Shown piece after piece: positions 32,195-41,213 of a stretch of DNA of 64,000 nucleotides. The notes beneath the pieces were generated by a model. That model saw only the letters and a program-made list of their open reading frames with translations, did no database searches and was not told the origin of the DNA. The position numbers and the translations under genes are program-made. The DNA comes from Flavobacterium caeni (lineage in GTDB: Bacteria; Bacteroidota; Bacteroidia; Flavobacteriales; Flavobacteriaceae), in the NCBI RefSeq assembly GCF_900101895.1, contig NZ_FMVF01000002.1, positions 62,001 to 126,000 of the forward strand. Direction: 5' to 3'. How positions within the stretch are numbered: the stretch's first letter is position 1; each line of letters begins with the position of its first letter.

Positions 32195-33700
32195 TTACAG
32201 TTCGAAAATCAAGCTCAGCGTCACATTGTTGTTCGTGGCATCGTTGATGACGGGATCCGTAAGGCCTTGCGCGAACAGTCCTTGCTGGGTTTCGCGTTGG
32301 ATGAACGTATAGGACAAGTCGAGTCGCGTACGCGGAAACTGATAACCGAAACCTGCCGAAAAACTTGTCAAATCGCCTATGGTGTCGACGTTTTCATACG
32401 GGCTTTCCTCGTAGCGGAACCCGCCGCGGAAACTCCATGCCTTGGCCCGTACCTCGGCGCCGATACGCAATTCGCCCGCCATGCCCAATTGGTTGGACAT
32501 TGCCGCGTTGACGGGCCTGAAGTAATCGCCGCCCGAACGGAACCGTGTATTGCTGTAATCTTTGACCGAATAATCGGCGCTCAAAATGGCGGTCTTGCCA
32601 AACACATAGCCCAAACTTCCGGTGAATTTACCCGGCGTACGCAGGTTGTACGGTTCGTACAAGATCAGCATGTTGGAGTCGGTTTGCGCCGAATTGCTGC
32701 CGTTGCCATAGTTTTGCCCGGTGCTGTATACGATTTGCCACACCTCGTCGCTGAACTCATACCACGTAGGCGACTCATACGACAATCCGGCGCGGAACGC
32801 CTGTGTTATCTTGGCGATGGCACCCAACTGGAACGAAAATCCGTTGCCGTAGGTATACGTTTGCTGGTCGAATGAAATGCTGTTGACGCTCGGGCGGCCC
32901 ATCAGCGGATCGTTGTCGTTTTGCTCGTAAAAACTAGAATACTTGGTATACTCGCTGAAATAGGCGTTCAGGTTAATCCCAAAATAAAAACGGTCGTTGT
33001 AAGACGATGACGCATTGAGTGTCACCTTGCCGTTGTAGCCTGTGGTTTCGGTAAAATTATCCTGCGCATAGCTTCCGTTGGGAACGTTCGAAATGAACTG
33101 GTTGCTGTTCGGATCACCCCCGAGCGGATCGATGATGTAAGCATTGTAACCCATAAAAGCCTGGCGCTCGCGCAACGAGAGTTGGTCAAAATAGGCGTTA
33201 CCGTAAAAATTGGCCGGAAGCCCGAGTTGGTTGGCATGGTGCACGAAATAGTCGGCCACCGAGTGGTTGGTGTTCACGCCCGCCGTAAAAAAGGCGTTGT
33301 CGAAACGGTTGGCGCTGTCATAATTGACCGAAAGCGCCAGTTTTTTCCAGCCTGTATTTTGCATCGGGTTATTCAGGACGAATACCACACCGGCCTGGTT
33401 CAAATCGAAGGCATTGTCCGAGTCGGAAGTCTTTGTTCCAAAATAACTCGATTTGTTTTTTGTATTGTAGCTGCTCAATGAGGCGCCCACTTGACTGTTG
33501 GCGAAAACCGCAGAACCTGCCGGGTTGACATTGATGGCCGAAAGATCGCCGCCAATCGCACCAAATGCGCCGCTCATGGCACGGAAACGCGCCGTACCGT
33601 TGATGTTGTCTTGGGCATACCGCAACGCATCGGCTACATCTTGTGCCTGCACCGAGCCAAAAGCCATCGCTCCAAAAAGTAGGAGAAGTTGTTTTTTCAT
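32195..33700 (-). CDS. Outer-membrane protein transport protein (OmpP1/FadL family)
   Basis: 501 residues from the ATG at 33700 (MKKQLLLLFGAMAFGSVQAQDVADALRYAQDNINGTARFRAMSGAFGAIGGDLSAINVNPAGSAVFANS). Signal peptide, the N-terminal plug-like segment with NPAG typical of FadL/TodX, and a beta-barrel with C-terminal aromatic ending (TLSLIFEL). Imports hydrophobic substrates such as long-chain fatty acids or aromatics; the exact substrate is unknown. It follows the Tyr/Gly-rich lipoprotein gene on the same strand by 72 bp, a common flavobacterial order. Confidence 0.9.
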   Translation of the reverse strand: MKKQLLLLFGAMAFGSVQAQDVADALRYAQDNINGTARFRAMSGAFGAIGGDLSAINVNPAGSAVFANSQVGASLSSYNTKNKSSYFGTKTSDSDNAFDLNQAGVVFVLNNPMQNTGWKKLALSVNYDSANRFDNAFFTAGVNTNHSVADYFVHHANQLGLPANFYGNAYFDQLSLRERQAFMGYNAYIIDPLGGDPNSNQFISNVPNGSYAQDNFTETTGYNGKVTLNASSSYNDRFYFGINLNAYFSEYTKYSSFYEQNDNDPLMGRPSVNSISFDQQTYTYGNGFSFQLGAIAKITQAFRAGLSYESPTWYEFSDEVWQIVYSTGQNYGNGSNSAQTDSNMLILYEPYNLRTPGKFTGSLGYVFGKTAILSADYSVKDYSNTRFRSGGDYFRPVNAAMSNQLGMAGELRIGAEVRAKAWSFRGGFRYEESPYENVDTIGDLTSFSAGFGYQFPRTRLDLSYTFIQRETQQGLFAQGLTDPVINDATNNNVTLSLIFEL

Positions 33701-33772
33701 AGGTTTCAATTTTTTCAAAAAAATACCTATGGCTCGACCAGGGTCAATACATAGGTATGGGCTTGTTTTGGA

Positions 33773-34738
33773 TTATCTTCTTCCGCCGCCGCCGCCGCCG
33801 GATCTTCCGCCGCCACCGTAGTTTCCACCACCTGAGCCTGAATAGGAGCGGGAAGGAGAACTCGATGGTGTATAGCTGTTGTTGCGCGTCGAATTGCCGT
33901 AGTTGCGTGTAGCGCTGTTGTTGCGCGGGGTATTGTACTGTGATTGCGTACGGGTATTGTTTCTCGGTGTGCCGTAATCGCGCGAATTGCTGTTCGACGG
34001 TGTGCGTACCGAGGTATTGTTGCGCGGCGTGTTGTAGGTACTGTAGCGCGTTCCGGTCCTGGTTCTTGTGGCGTTGTTCCAGTTGTTGCTGCGCGCTCGG
34101 GTGCCGCTGTAGTAACTGTTTCTGCCTCCGGTGGTCACGACATTTCTATAACCCGAAGACCTGCGCCCGTTGTAGGCATAGCCATTGTTGTAGTAACCGT
34201 GTCCGTAACCGTAGGGGTAGTAATTGTACCATCCGCCGTAACCCCATCCGGAGTAGGCGTAAGGAGAGAAGCCCCATCCGTAGTAGGCAGGGCCGTACCA
34301 GGAGTTCCATCCCCATCCGAGGTTCCATCCCCAATAACCCGAATACCAATAGTTGTTCCAGCCCCAGCCGCCCCAACCCCAGCTGTTGTCGTAGACATTG
34401 ACCGTGACATTCTCAGGGTTGCTGCCCCAAGCGCCATAGCCGGCGTCGTAATTTTCGTTGGTGGTTTGGGCATTTTCGTAATCGTCTGAACGGTAGTTTT
34501 CGACGTCGGTAAAAATTTGATCGGGCTCATTGTTTTCCTGTAACGACCCGAAGTACTCTTTGTATTGGTCCCCTTGCGATGCGGCTCTGGCGGGCTCGGT
34601 GTTGGCCGTAGCGCCGTAAATGCCGTCGCGGTCATTGTACGTGGTGCTTTGTGAAGTGCCACAAGAAGTAAGCAGGATGCTAAAAAGCCCCAACGTAGAA
34701 TAGACAGAAGTGCGAAGTGTAGAAAAATTGGTTTTCAT
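33773..34738 (-). CDS. Tyr/Gly/Asn/Ser-rich lipoprotein of unknown function
   Basis: 321 residues from the ATG at 34738 (MKTNFSTLRTSVYSTLGLFSILLTSCGTSQS), a lipoprotein signal with lipobox LTSC. The mature part has a low-complexity Trp/Tyr/Gly stretch (about 120-190, many GWGWNxWY), an Asn/Arg/Thr/Ser region with repeats of TPRNN (about 215-290), and a Gly-rich C-terminus ending in a short run of arginine and glycine. The codon bias and composition are unlike its neighbours. Likely an outer-membrane or surface lipoprotein. Divergent from proS. Confidence 0.8.
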   Translation of the reverse strand: MKTNFSTLRTSVYSTLGLFSILLTSCGTSQSTTYNDRDGIYGATANTEPARAASQGDQYKEYFGSLQENNEPDQIFTDVENYRSDDYENAQTTNENYDAGYGAWGSNPENVTVNVYDNSWGWGGWGWNNYWYSGYWGWNLGWGWNSWYGPAYYGWGFSPYAYSGWGYGGWYNYYPYGYGHGYYNNGYAYNGRRSSGYRNVVTTGGRNSYYSGTRARSNNWNNATRTRTGTRYSTYNTPRNNTSVRTPSNSNSRDYGTPRNNTRTQSQYNTPRNNSATRNYGNSTRNNSYTPSSSPSRSYSGSGGGNYGGGGRSGGGGGGRR

Positions 34739-34768
34739 AATCTGTGGCAATTTTATTGTTGGACTATA

Positions 34769-34776
34769 CAAAAATA
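34769..34776 (-). promoter_or_regulatory. Promoter -7 element of the Tyr/Gly-rich lipoprotein
   Basis: Minus-strand TATTTTTG matches TAnnTTTG, 30 bp upstream of the start at 34738. Confidence 0.5.
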
Positions 34777-34839
34777 GTTAGTTTTGCCGAACTATTTAGT
34801 TAAAGAAAATCAAACAATTTTTGTGCCAAAACAAACGCT

Positions 34840-36318
34840 ATGAGCAAGAACCTGACGACAAGAGCAGAGGATTATTCAAAATGGTATAACGAACTGGTGG
34901 TCAAGGCCGATCTCGCAGAGAATTCTGGTGTGAAAGGCTGTATGGTCATCAAGCCATACGGCTACGCCATTTGGGAGAAGATACAGGCCGAATTGGACCG
35001 TATGTTCAAGGAAACTGGACACAGCAATGCCTATTTCCCGTTGTTCGTGCCCAAAAGCATGTTCGAGGCCGAAGAGAAAAACGCCGAAGGTTTTGCCAAA
35101 GAATGTGCCGTGGTTACGCACTACCGCCTGCAAAATGATCCCGATAAACCGGGTAAGTTGCGCGTAGATCCGAACGCCAAACTCGAAGAGGAATTGGTTG
35201 TTCGTCCGACGAGCGAGGCCATCATTTGGTCGACCTATAAAAAATGGATACAGTCGCACCGCGATTTGCCGCTGCTCATCAACCAATGGGCCAATGTAGT
35301 TCGTTGGGAAATGCGTACGCGTTTGTTTTTGCGTACCGCCGAGTTCCTCTGGCAGGAAGGGCACACCGCGCACGCTACGCGTACCGAAGCCATCGAAGAA
35401 ACCGAAAAAATGATGAACGTATACGCCGAATTCGCCGAGAACTTCATGGCGATTCCAGTGGTCAAAGGTATCAAGACGGCCAACGAGCGTTTCGCAGGCG
35501 CCGAGGAAACCTATTGTATCGAAGCATTGATGCAGGACGGGAAGGCGCTCCAGGCAGGTACGTCGCACTTTTTGGGACAAAACTTCGCCAAGGCATTCGA
35601 TGTCAAATTCGCCAATGCCGAGGGCAAACTCGAGCACGTTTGGGGTACGTCATGGGGTGTTTCGACCAGGCTTATGGGGGCGCTTATCATGACCCATTCC
35701 GATGACAAAGGGCTGGTACTGCCACCAAACCTTGCGCCTACACAGGTGGTGATTGTTCCGATTCACAAGACCGACGAACAACTCGAGGCCATCGACGCTG
35801 TTGCCAACGATTTGGTCGCGCAGTTCAGAAAACTGAAAATATCGGTCAAGTACGACAACCGCACCACACTCAAACCAGGATTCAAATTCAACGAGTATGA
35901 GCTGAAAGGTGTTCCGGTTCGTATCGCCATCGGGCCAAACGATTTAGAGAACGGTACGTTCGAGGTGGCCCGTCGTGACACGCTGACCAAAGAAGTGGTT
36001 GCAAAGGACGCCGTCGTCAAACACATCGAACTTTTGCTGGAGCAAATCCAGGATGAGTTGTTCGACAAGGCATTCGAATACCGAAACAGCCACATCACCG
36101 AGGTGTCCAACTTTGACGAGTTCAAAGACGTTTTGGAAAACAAGGGTGGATTCGTGTCGGCGCACTGGGATGGTACGTCTGAGACCGAAGAAAAGATCAA
36201 AGACCTCACCAAGGCCACCATCCGTTGCATCCCGCTCGACCGCAAAGAAGAGGCCGGAAGATGTGTGCTCACGGGCAAACCATCTGCCGGACGCGTGCTG
36301 TTTGCCAAGGCGTATTAA
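34840..36318 (+). CDS. proS: Prolyl-tRNA synthetase (class IIa, short form)
   Basis: 492 residues, the short archaeal/eukaryote-like ProRS without the bacterial editing insertion. Motif 1 region [42 protein letters not shown]; motif 2 [57 protein letters not shown]; the C-terminal zinc/anticodon extension ends in the family-typical FAKAY. Charges tRNA-Pro. Followed by the tRNA-Glu pair. Confidence 0.96.
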   Translation: MSKNLTTRAEDYSKWYNELVVKADLAENSGVKGCMVIKPYGYAIWEKIQAELDRMFKETGHSNAYFPLFVPKSMFEAEEKNAEGFAKECAVVTHYRLQNDPDKPGKLRVDPNAKLEEELVVRPTSEAIIWSTYKKWIQSHRDLPLLINQWANVVRWEMRTRLFLRTAEFLWQEGHTAHATRTEAIEETEKMMNVYAEFAENFMAIPVVKGIKTANERFAGAEETYCIEALMQDGKALQAGTSHFLGQNFAKAFDVKFANAEGKLEHVWGTSWGVSTRLMGALIMTHSDDKGLVLPPNLAPTQVVIVPIHKTDEQLEAIDAVANDLVAQFRKLKISVKYDNRTTLKPGFKFNEYELKGVPVRIAIGPNDLENGTFEVARRDTLTKEVVAKDAVVKHIELLLEQIQDELFDKAFEYRNSHITEVSNFDEFKDVLENKGGFVSAHWDGTSETEEKIKDLTKATIRCIPLDRKEEAGRCVLTGKPSAGRVLFAKAY

Positions 36319-36346
36319 AAAAATAGAAAAAAAATTGCGTGGGTTC

Positions 36347-36376
36347 TTGCGCGAATAAAAAATAGCTGTATCTTTG
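36347..36376 (+). promoter_or_regulatory. Promoter of the tRNA-Glu pair
   Basis: TTG (36347-36349), a 19-bp spacer, then TATCTTTG (36369-36376), an exact TAnnTTTG; the first tRNA starts 20 bp downstream. Confidence 0.7.
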
Positions 36377-36395
36377 CATCCGCATTACAGCAGTT

Positions 36396-36467
36396 GGCCC
36401 GTTCGTCTATCGGTTAGGACGCCAGGTTTTCATCCTGGTAAGGGGGGTTCGATTCCCCCACGGGCTA
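36396..36467 (+). tRNA. tRNA-Glu (TTC), copy 1
   Basis: 72 nt. Acceptor GGCCCGT / ACGGGCT (G1-T72 wobble as in other Bacteroidota tRNA-Glu), D arm GTCTATCGGTTAGGAC, anticodon arm CCAGG-TTTTCAT-CCTGG with anticodon TTC, T arm GGGGG-TTCGATT-CCCCC. No encoded CCA. Confidence 0.96.
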
Positions 36468-36522
36468 CAAAAGTTCTCTACCAAATTGAAGTTGGAAAAT
36501 TAAACCGAACTAGAGGAATAAT

Positions 36523-36594
36523 GGTCCGTTCGTCTAGGGGTTAGGACGCCAGGTTTTCATCCTGGTAACAGGGGTTCGATTCCCCTACGGACTA
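36523..36594 (+). tRNA. tRNA-Glu (TTC), copy 2
   Basis: 72 nt. Acceptor GGTCCGT / ACGGACT, anticodon arm identical to copy 1 (CCAGG-TTTTCAT-CCTGG, anticodon TTC), T arm CAGGG-TTCGATT-CCCCT-like. 55 bp after copy 1, on the same presumed transcript; rpsT follows 27 bp later. No encoded CCA. Confidence 0.96.
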
Positions 36595-36621
36595 CAATCA
36601 AAAAATACATTACAAAACAAA

Positions 36622-36873
36622 ATGGCAAATCATAAGTCAGCTTTAAAAAGAATCAGAAGCAACGAAAAGAAAAGAGTGTTGAACAGATACCAACACAAAA
36701 CCACGCGTAATGCAATCAAGGCGTTGCGTTTGGCTACCGACAAATCAGAAGCTTCTGCAAAATTGTCTACTGTTATTTCTATGATCGACAAATTGGCCAA
36801 GAAAAACATCATCCACGACAACAAGGCGGCCAACCTGAAATCGAAATTGACCAAGCACATTGCAAAATTGTAA
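36622..36873 (+). CDS. rpsT: 30S ribosomal protein S20
   Basis: 83 residues, MANHKSALKRIRSNEKKRVLNRYQHKTTRNAIKALRLATDKSEASAKLSTVISMIDKLAKKNIIHDNKAANLKSKLTKHIAKL, full length S20. It binds 16S rRNA early in 30S assembly. Probably read through from the tRNA-Glu promoter; ends at a strong terminator. Confidence 0.97.
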   Translation: MANHKSALKRIRSNEKKRVLNRYQHKTTRNAIKALRLATDKSEASAKLSTVISMIDKLAKKNIIHDNKAANLKSKLTKHIAKL

Positions 36874-36896
36874 TTGGCTCTAAGTTATATATTGGA

Positions 36897-36923
36897 AAAG
36901 GCGCTCAATGAGCGCCTTTTTTT
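36897..36923 (+). terminator. rpsT terminator
   Basis: AAAGGCGCTCA and TGAGCGCCTTT form a strong stem with a minimal loop, followed by T residues. Confidence 0.85.
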
Positions 36924-36938
36924 ATGGGTTTGTTTTTG

Positions 36939-37349
36939 CTAAAAGATTTTCTTCAAATCCTCGAGCATTTCCTTGGTGATCGGCTTAGACATGAAGTCGA
37001 TGACCATCGGATAGGTTTTTGATTTGTTGATGTCGCGCGGATCGATCGTAGACGACAACACAATCACACGTGTTTCCTTAAACACATCGGCGTATTCGGG
37101 TTTGGCGAATTCGTCGAGGAATTCCCATCCGCCCATGACGGGCATGTTCAAATCGAGAAAAATCAACTTTGGGTAACGTGCGATGTCGTTGCCGAGGTTG
37201 TTCAGTTTTAAATCGTCAAAATAGGCGAGTGCTTCCTCGCCGTGCTGTGCAGTAACCACCTCTTGGGCAAAAGATGATTTGGCGATGACCATTTTGCACA
37301 GCATCAGCGTGATCGGGTCGTCATCTACACAAAGGATTAAATCTAGCAT
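36939..37349 (-). CDS. Single-domain CheY-like response regulator
   Basis: 136 residues, receiver only: LDLILCVDDDPITLMLCKMVI (acidic pocket), phospho-acceptor Asp in PKLIFLDLNMPVMGGWEFLDEF, conserved lysine in FMSKPITKEML. No output domain. It follows the PAS kinase gene by 8 bp and is almost certainly its partner. A phosphorelay or protein-binding output is likely. Confidence 0.93.
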   Translation of the reverse strand: MLDLILCVDDDPITLMLCKMVIAKSSFAQEVVTAQHGEEALAYFDDLKLNNLGNDIARYPKLIFLDLNMPVMGGWEFLDEFAKPEYADVFKETRVIVLSSTIDPRDINKSKTYPMVIDFMSKPITKEMLEDLKKIF

Positions 37350-37357
37350 TAGGTATT

Positions 37358-39067
37358 CTATTTTTTAAAGGTTAACGTAAATGTGGTGCCCTTGTCTACT
37401 TCGCTTTCTACCTGGATCGAGCCGCCCATGGTTTCTACCTGGGATTTGACCAGATAAAGTCCGAGGCCCTTGCTGTCGGGGTAGTTGTGAAAGCGCTGGT
37501 ACAGTCCGAAAATCTTGTCCCGGTTGCGTTCCATGTCGATGCCGATGCCATTGTCCTTGAAAATCAAAGTGATTTCGTCGTCGACTTCTTTAGAGGATAC
37601 AAAAATACGCAAAGTGCGCTTAGGAGAGCGGTATTTAATCGCATTTGTAAATAGATTGAGCAAAATACTCTCAAGATACGCTTTGTTGATGTTGAGGATC
37701 GTCACTTTTTCGAGTTCGATTTTCAAAATCGGTTTGTGCAGGCTGATCAGGAAACTGAGCTGGTTGAACACGTTCTCGAACACATCCTTGATGAGCACTT
37801 CTTCTTTTTGGATCGACGGATTGTCTTTGATGATGACCACCTTGACCAAATCGTTGATGGTTTCGTTGAGCAAATGCGTCGACGTCGAAAAACCGTTCAG
37901 GATTTCCTTGAGTTCGAGGTTTTCTACCGGAATGTCCTGCATCAAATTGAGCAAACCCGTAAGGTTCGACAACGGTGCGCGCAGGTTGTGCGAGGTGATG
38001 TAGGAGAACTGTTTTAAATCCTTGTTGTTCTGCGTCAGTTCGCGGATGAGCTGCTCGCGCTCCTTTTCACGGTGTTTTTCCTCGGTGATGTCGCGTTGCA
38101 TCGAAATCCAATGCGAATGTTCGCCTTCGCTGTTGGTGATCGGGATCATCGAAAAGCTGATCCAATATTCGTCGCCGTTCTTTTTGTGGTTGATCGTCTC
38201 GAACTTGAATTCTTCTTTTTTGCGCAACGCCTGCGAAAGCCGCTGCATGTCGTTCTTGACCGACTGCCTGCCCATGAACACCGTAGGCGATTTCCCGACC
38301 ACTTCGCCCGATTGATAACCCGTCATCTCTGTAAACGCGGGGTTCACGAAAACAATCTTCGGGATGCCTTTGTTGGCTTTTTCCGATTCGGTGATGATGA
38401 CCGAATCCTTGGTTTGCGTGATCACGGTCTCGAGCAGTTTGAGTCGTTGCTCTTCTTCTTTTTGTTTGGTGATGTCCTGAATGGCTCCGATCATCCGGAT
38501 GGCCGTACCGTTTTCGTCCTTGACCAAAAAGCCCCGGTCGAACACGTATTTGTAGGAACCGTCGGCGCATTTAAAGCGGTATTCGTCGTGCCAGCGTTCG
38601 GTTTTTTGTTCGATGAACGAGTAGAGTTTGATCGACATCTTGATCGAATCCTCGGGATGGATACGGTCGAACCACCATTTGGAGGTGTTGCCCACGTCTT
38701 CCTTCTTGTAACCAAAAATCCCCTGGATTCCTTTGTTCCAAATAAAATGGTCTTCCTGTATTTTCCAGTCCCAGATCGTATCGCTGGTTGCCTTGGCCAC
38801 AATGTCGTAGCGTTCGTTCGACTCGCGGATCTCGTCGTTGTTGCGTTTGAGCTTGTCGAAGATCTTGTTGTTGCGCTGGTTGTTTTTCGAAATCGTATAA
38901 TTGAAGATGATGCCCGAAATCATGATGATGGCCAGCGTGATGATCAAATGAAAAGTTCCCGAATTATTATCTGAAGTGAAGTGGGTCAGCAGCTTGTGGC
39001 TTACGAAAGCCAAAAACATCAAAAAGAGGATAAAAAGTAAAGATATTTTACTGACCTTGTTTTTCAT
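37358..39067 (-). CDS. PAS-domain sensor histidine kinase
   Basis: 569 residues from the ATG at 39067 (MKNKVSKISLLFILFLMFLAFVSHKLL). Two transmembrane helices (about 8-27 and 40-60), then a PAS/PAC domain (about 85-210, WKIQEDHFIWNKGIQGIFGYKKED), a second PAS (about 215-335, IVFVNPAFTEMTGYQSGEVVGKSPTVFMGRQS), a coiled linker, H box LKQFSYITSHNLRAPLSNL, and HATPase (NLFTNAIKYRSP, DNGIGIDM, GLGLYLVKSQ). Membrane-anchored with cytoplasmic sensing. Partner of the CheY-like protein. Confidence 0.93.
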   Translation of the reverse strand: MKNKVSKISLLFILFLMFLAFVSHKLLTHFTSDNNSGTFHLIITLAIIMISGIIFNYTISKNNQRNNKIFDKLKRNNDEIRESNERYDIVAKATSDTIWDWKIQEDHFIWNKGIQGIFGYKKEDVGNTSKWWFDRIHPEDSIKMSIKLYSFIEQKTERWHDEYRFKCADGSYKYVFDRGFLVKDENGTAIRMIGAIQDITKQKEEEQRLKLLETVITQTKDSVIITESEKANKGIPKIVFVNPAFTEMTGYQSGEVVGKSPTVFMGRQSVKNDMQRLSQALRKKEEFKFETINHKKNGDEYWISFSMIPITNSEGEHSHWISMQRDITEEKHREKEREQLIRELTQNNKDLKQFSYITSHNLRAPLSNLTGLLNLMQDIPVENLELKEILNGFSTSTHLLNETINDLVKVVIIKDNPSIQKEEVLIKDVFENVFNQLSFLISLHKPILKIELEKVTILNINKAYLESILLNLFTNAIKYRSPKRTLRIFVSSKEVDDEITLIFKDNGIGIDMERNRDKIFGLYQRFHNYPDSKGLGLYLVKSQVETMGGSIQVESEVDKGTTFTLTFKK

Positions 39068-39072
39068 TTCCC

Positions 39073-39080
39073 CAAATATA
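39073..39080 (-). promoter_or_regulatory. Promoter -7 element of the PAS kinase gene
   Basis: Minus-strand TATATTTG matches TAnnTTTG, only 5 bp upstream of the kinase ATG, so the transcript would be nearly leaderless. Confidence 0.5.
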
Positions 39081-39206
39081 ATTATTTTATTGTTCGATTG
39101 GCCGATGGAATGGTAAAGTCTAAACCGAGTTTTTAACAAATTAACGGCTAAAAAGTTAACAAACGGCAAAGTCTTGGTCTGGCGTTTTTTTTCTCAAAAT
39201 AAAGTG

Positions 39207-39214
39207 TACCTTTG
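39207..39214 (+). promoter_or_regulatory. typA promoter -7 element
   Basis: TACCTTTG, an exact TAnnTTTG match 19 bp upstream of the ATG at 39234. Confidence 0.65.
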
Positions 39215-39233
39215 CGCCCATTAAAACCAGAAG

Positions 39234-41033
39234 ATGGAATCTATCAGAAACATTGCAATCATCGCGCACGTCGACCACGGCAAGACCACACTCGTCGACA
39301 AAATCATGTACCATTGTCAACTGTTCCGCGAAAACGAGAACACCGGCGATTTGATCCTCGACAACAACGATCTTGAGCGCGAGCGTGGTATCACGATCAC
39401 GTCCAAGAATGTTTCTGTGGTGTACAAAGGCACCAAGATCAACATCATCGATACCCCGGGCCACGCCGATTTTGGTGGCGAGGTAGAGCGCGTTTTGAAC
39501 ATGGCCGACGGCGTTTGCCTTTTGGTCGATGCGTTCGAAGGCCCCATGCCGCAAACCCGTTTCGTATTGCAAAAAGCCATCGACCTTGGCCTCAAGCCTT
39601 GTGTGGTGATCAATAAAGTCGACAAAGAAAACTGTACGCCAGAAGAAGTACACGAAAAAGTATTCGACCTCATGTTCGAACTCGGCGCCGAAGAATGGCA
39701 ACTCGACTTCCCGACCGTTTACGGATCGGCCAAAAACAACTGGATGAGCGAAGACTGGAAAAACCAAACCGAGAACATCGAACCGCTTCTCGATATGGTC
39801 GTGCAGCACGTACCGGCACCCAAAGTGTCCGAAGGTACGCCGCAAATGCTCATCACCTCGCTCGACTTTTCGTCGTTTACGGGGCGTATCGCGATCGGTC
39901 GTTTGGAACGTGGCGTCCTGAAAGAAAACATGCCGATTTCACTCGTCAAAAGAGACGGCAAAATCATCAAATCCAGAATCAAGGAATTGCACACTTTCGA
40001 AGGGCTTGGCCGTAAGAAAGTAGAGCAAGTCATCGCAGGCGATATCTGCGCCATCGTCGGGATCGAAGGATTCGAGATTGGCGATACCGTAGCCGATTTC
40101 GAAAACCCCGAAGCGTTGCAAACCATCGCCATCGACGAACCTACGATGAGCATGCTCTTTACCATCAACGATTCACCGTTTTTCGGAAAAGAGGGCAAAT
40201 TCGTCACCTCGCGCCACATCAAGGACCGTTTGGCCAAAGAACTCGAAAAAAACCTCGCACTGCGCGTGGCCGACACCGATTCTGCCGATAAGTTCATGGT
40301 TTTCGGACGCGGCGTTTTGCACTTGTCGGTCTTGATCGAAACCATGCGTCGCGAAGGCTACGAACTCCAAATCGGGCAGCCGCAGGTCATCATCAAGGAA
40401 ATCGACGGGCAAAAATGCGAACCGATCGAAGAACTCACCATCGACTTGCCAGAACATTTGTCGGGTCGTGCCGTCGAATTCGTCACCGTCCGCAAAGGCG
40501 AGATGCTGTCGATGGAAACCAAGGGCGACCGCATGATCATCAAATTCAACATCCCGTCGCGCGGCATCATCGGCCTGAGAAACATGCTCCTGACCGCTAC
40601 GGCAGGCGAGGCCATCATGGCGCACCGTTTCATCGGCTACGAACCGTACAAAGGCGAAATCGCGGGCCGTATCAATGGTTCATTGATCTCGATGGAAAAC
40701 GGCAAGGCGATTCCTTACTCGATCAACAAATTGCAGGACCGCGGTAAATTCTTTGTCGATCCGAACGAAGATGTATACGAAGGCCAGGTTGTGGGCGAAA
40801 ACTCGCGTTCAGACGATATGGTCATCAACATCACCAAAACCAAGCAGCTCACGAACTTCCGTTCTGCGGGTGCCGACGACAAGACGCGCATCACGCCGGC
40901 CATCAAGTTCTCGCTCGAGGAAGCGCTCGAATACATCCAAAAAGACGAGTATGTCGAGGTGACGCCAAAATCGTTGCGTTTGCGCAAGATTTACCTCAAT
41001 GAAAACGACCGCAAGCGTTTTTCGAAAGACTAA
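39234..41033 (+). CDS. typA: Translational GTPase TypA/BipA
   Basis: 599 residues. G domain motifs AHVDHGKTTLVDKI (G1), RERGITI (G2), DTPGHADFGGEVERV (G3) and NKVDKE (G4); EF-G-like domains III and V and the TypA-specific C-terminal domain (RLRKIYLNENDRKRF) follow. A ribosome-binding GTPase important for growth under stress and ribosome assembly. Own promoter and terminator. Confidence 0.97.
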   Translation: MESIRNIAIIAHVDHGKTTLVDKIMYHCQLFRENENTGDLILDNNDLERERGITITSKNVSVVYKGTKINIIDTPGHADFGGEVERVLNMADGVCLLVDAFEGPMPQTRFVLQKAIDLGLKPCVVINKVDKENCTPEEVHEKVFDLMFELGAEEWQLDFPTVYGSAKNNWMSEDWKNQTENIEPLLDMVVQHVPAPKVSEGTPQMLITSLDFSSFTGRIAIGRLERGVLKENMPISLVKRDGKIIKSRIKELHTFEGLGRKKVEQVIAGDICAIVGIEGFEIGDTVADFENPEALQTIAIDEPTMSMLFTINDSPFFGKEGKFVTSRHIKDRLAKELEKNLALRVADTDSADKFMVFGRGVLHLSVLIETMRREGYELQIGQPQVIIKEIDGQKCEPIEELTIDLPEHLSGRAVEFVTVRKGEMLSMETKGDRMIIKFNIPSRGIIGLRNMLLTATAGEAIMAHRFIGYEPYKGEIAGRINGSLISMENGKAIPYSINKLQDRGKFFVDPNEDVYEGQVVGENSRSDDMVINITKTKQLTNFRSAGADDKTRITPAIKFSLEEALEYIQKDEYVEVTPKSLRLRKIYLNENDRKRFSKD

Positions 41034-41052
41034 TAAAATTATCACAATAAAG

Positions 41053-41081
41053 AAAGCCATTCCGCGAGAGTGGCTTTTTTT
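41053..41081 (+). terminator. typA terminator
   Basis: AAGCCA (41054-41059) pairs with TGGCTT (41071-41076), followed by a T run. Confidence 0.75.
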
Positions 41082-41125
41082 ATGGGCGTTGCCGCGATCG
41101 ACGTCATCGGTTTGTTGAAATTTTT

Positions 41126-41212
41126 TTCGCGGCCGGGCTTTCCGCTGCAATCTTTTCGCGTCTTCGCTTCGCTGCGACGCAAAAAGGATTTCCGCTTCAA
41201 TCCCTAACGCAA
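41126..41212 (-). repeat. Dispersed intergenic repeat, copy 2
   Basis: In reverse orientation it reads GGGATTGAAGCGGAAATCC, TTTTTGCGTCGC, then GCGAAAAGATTGCAGCGG, matching the pattern of the copy at 8720-8812 (AATCCTTTTTG facing AAAAAGATTGCA). It sits between converging genes and could act as a terminator for the esterase operon. Confidence 0.6.
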
Positions 41213-41213
41213 A

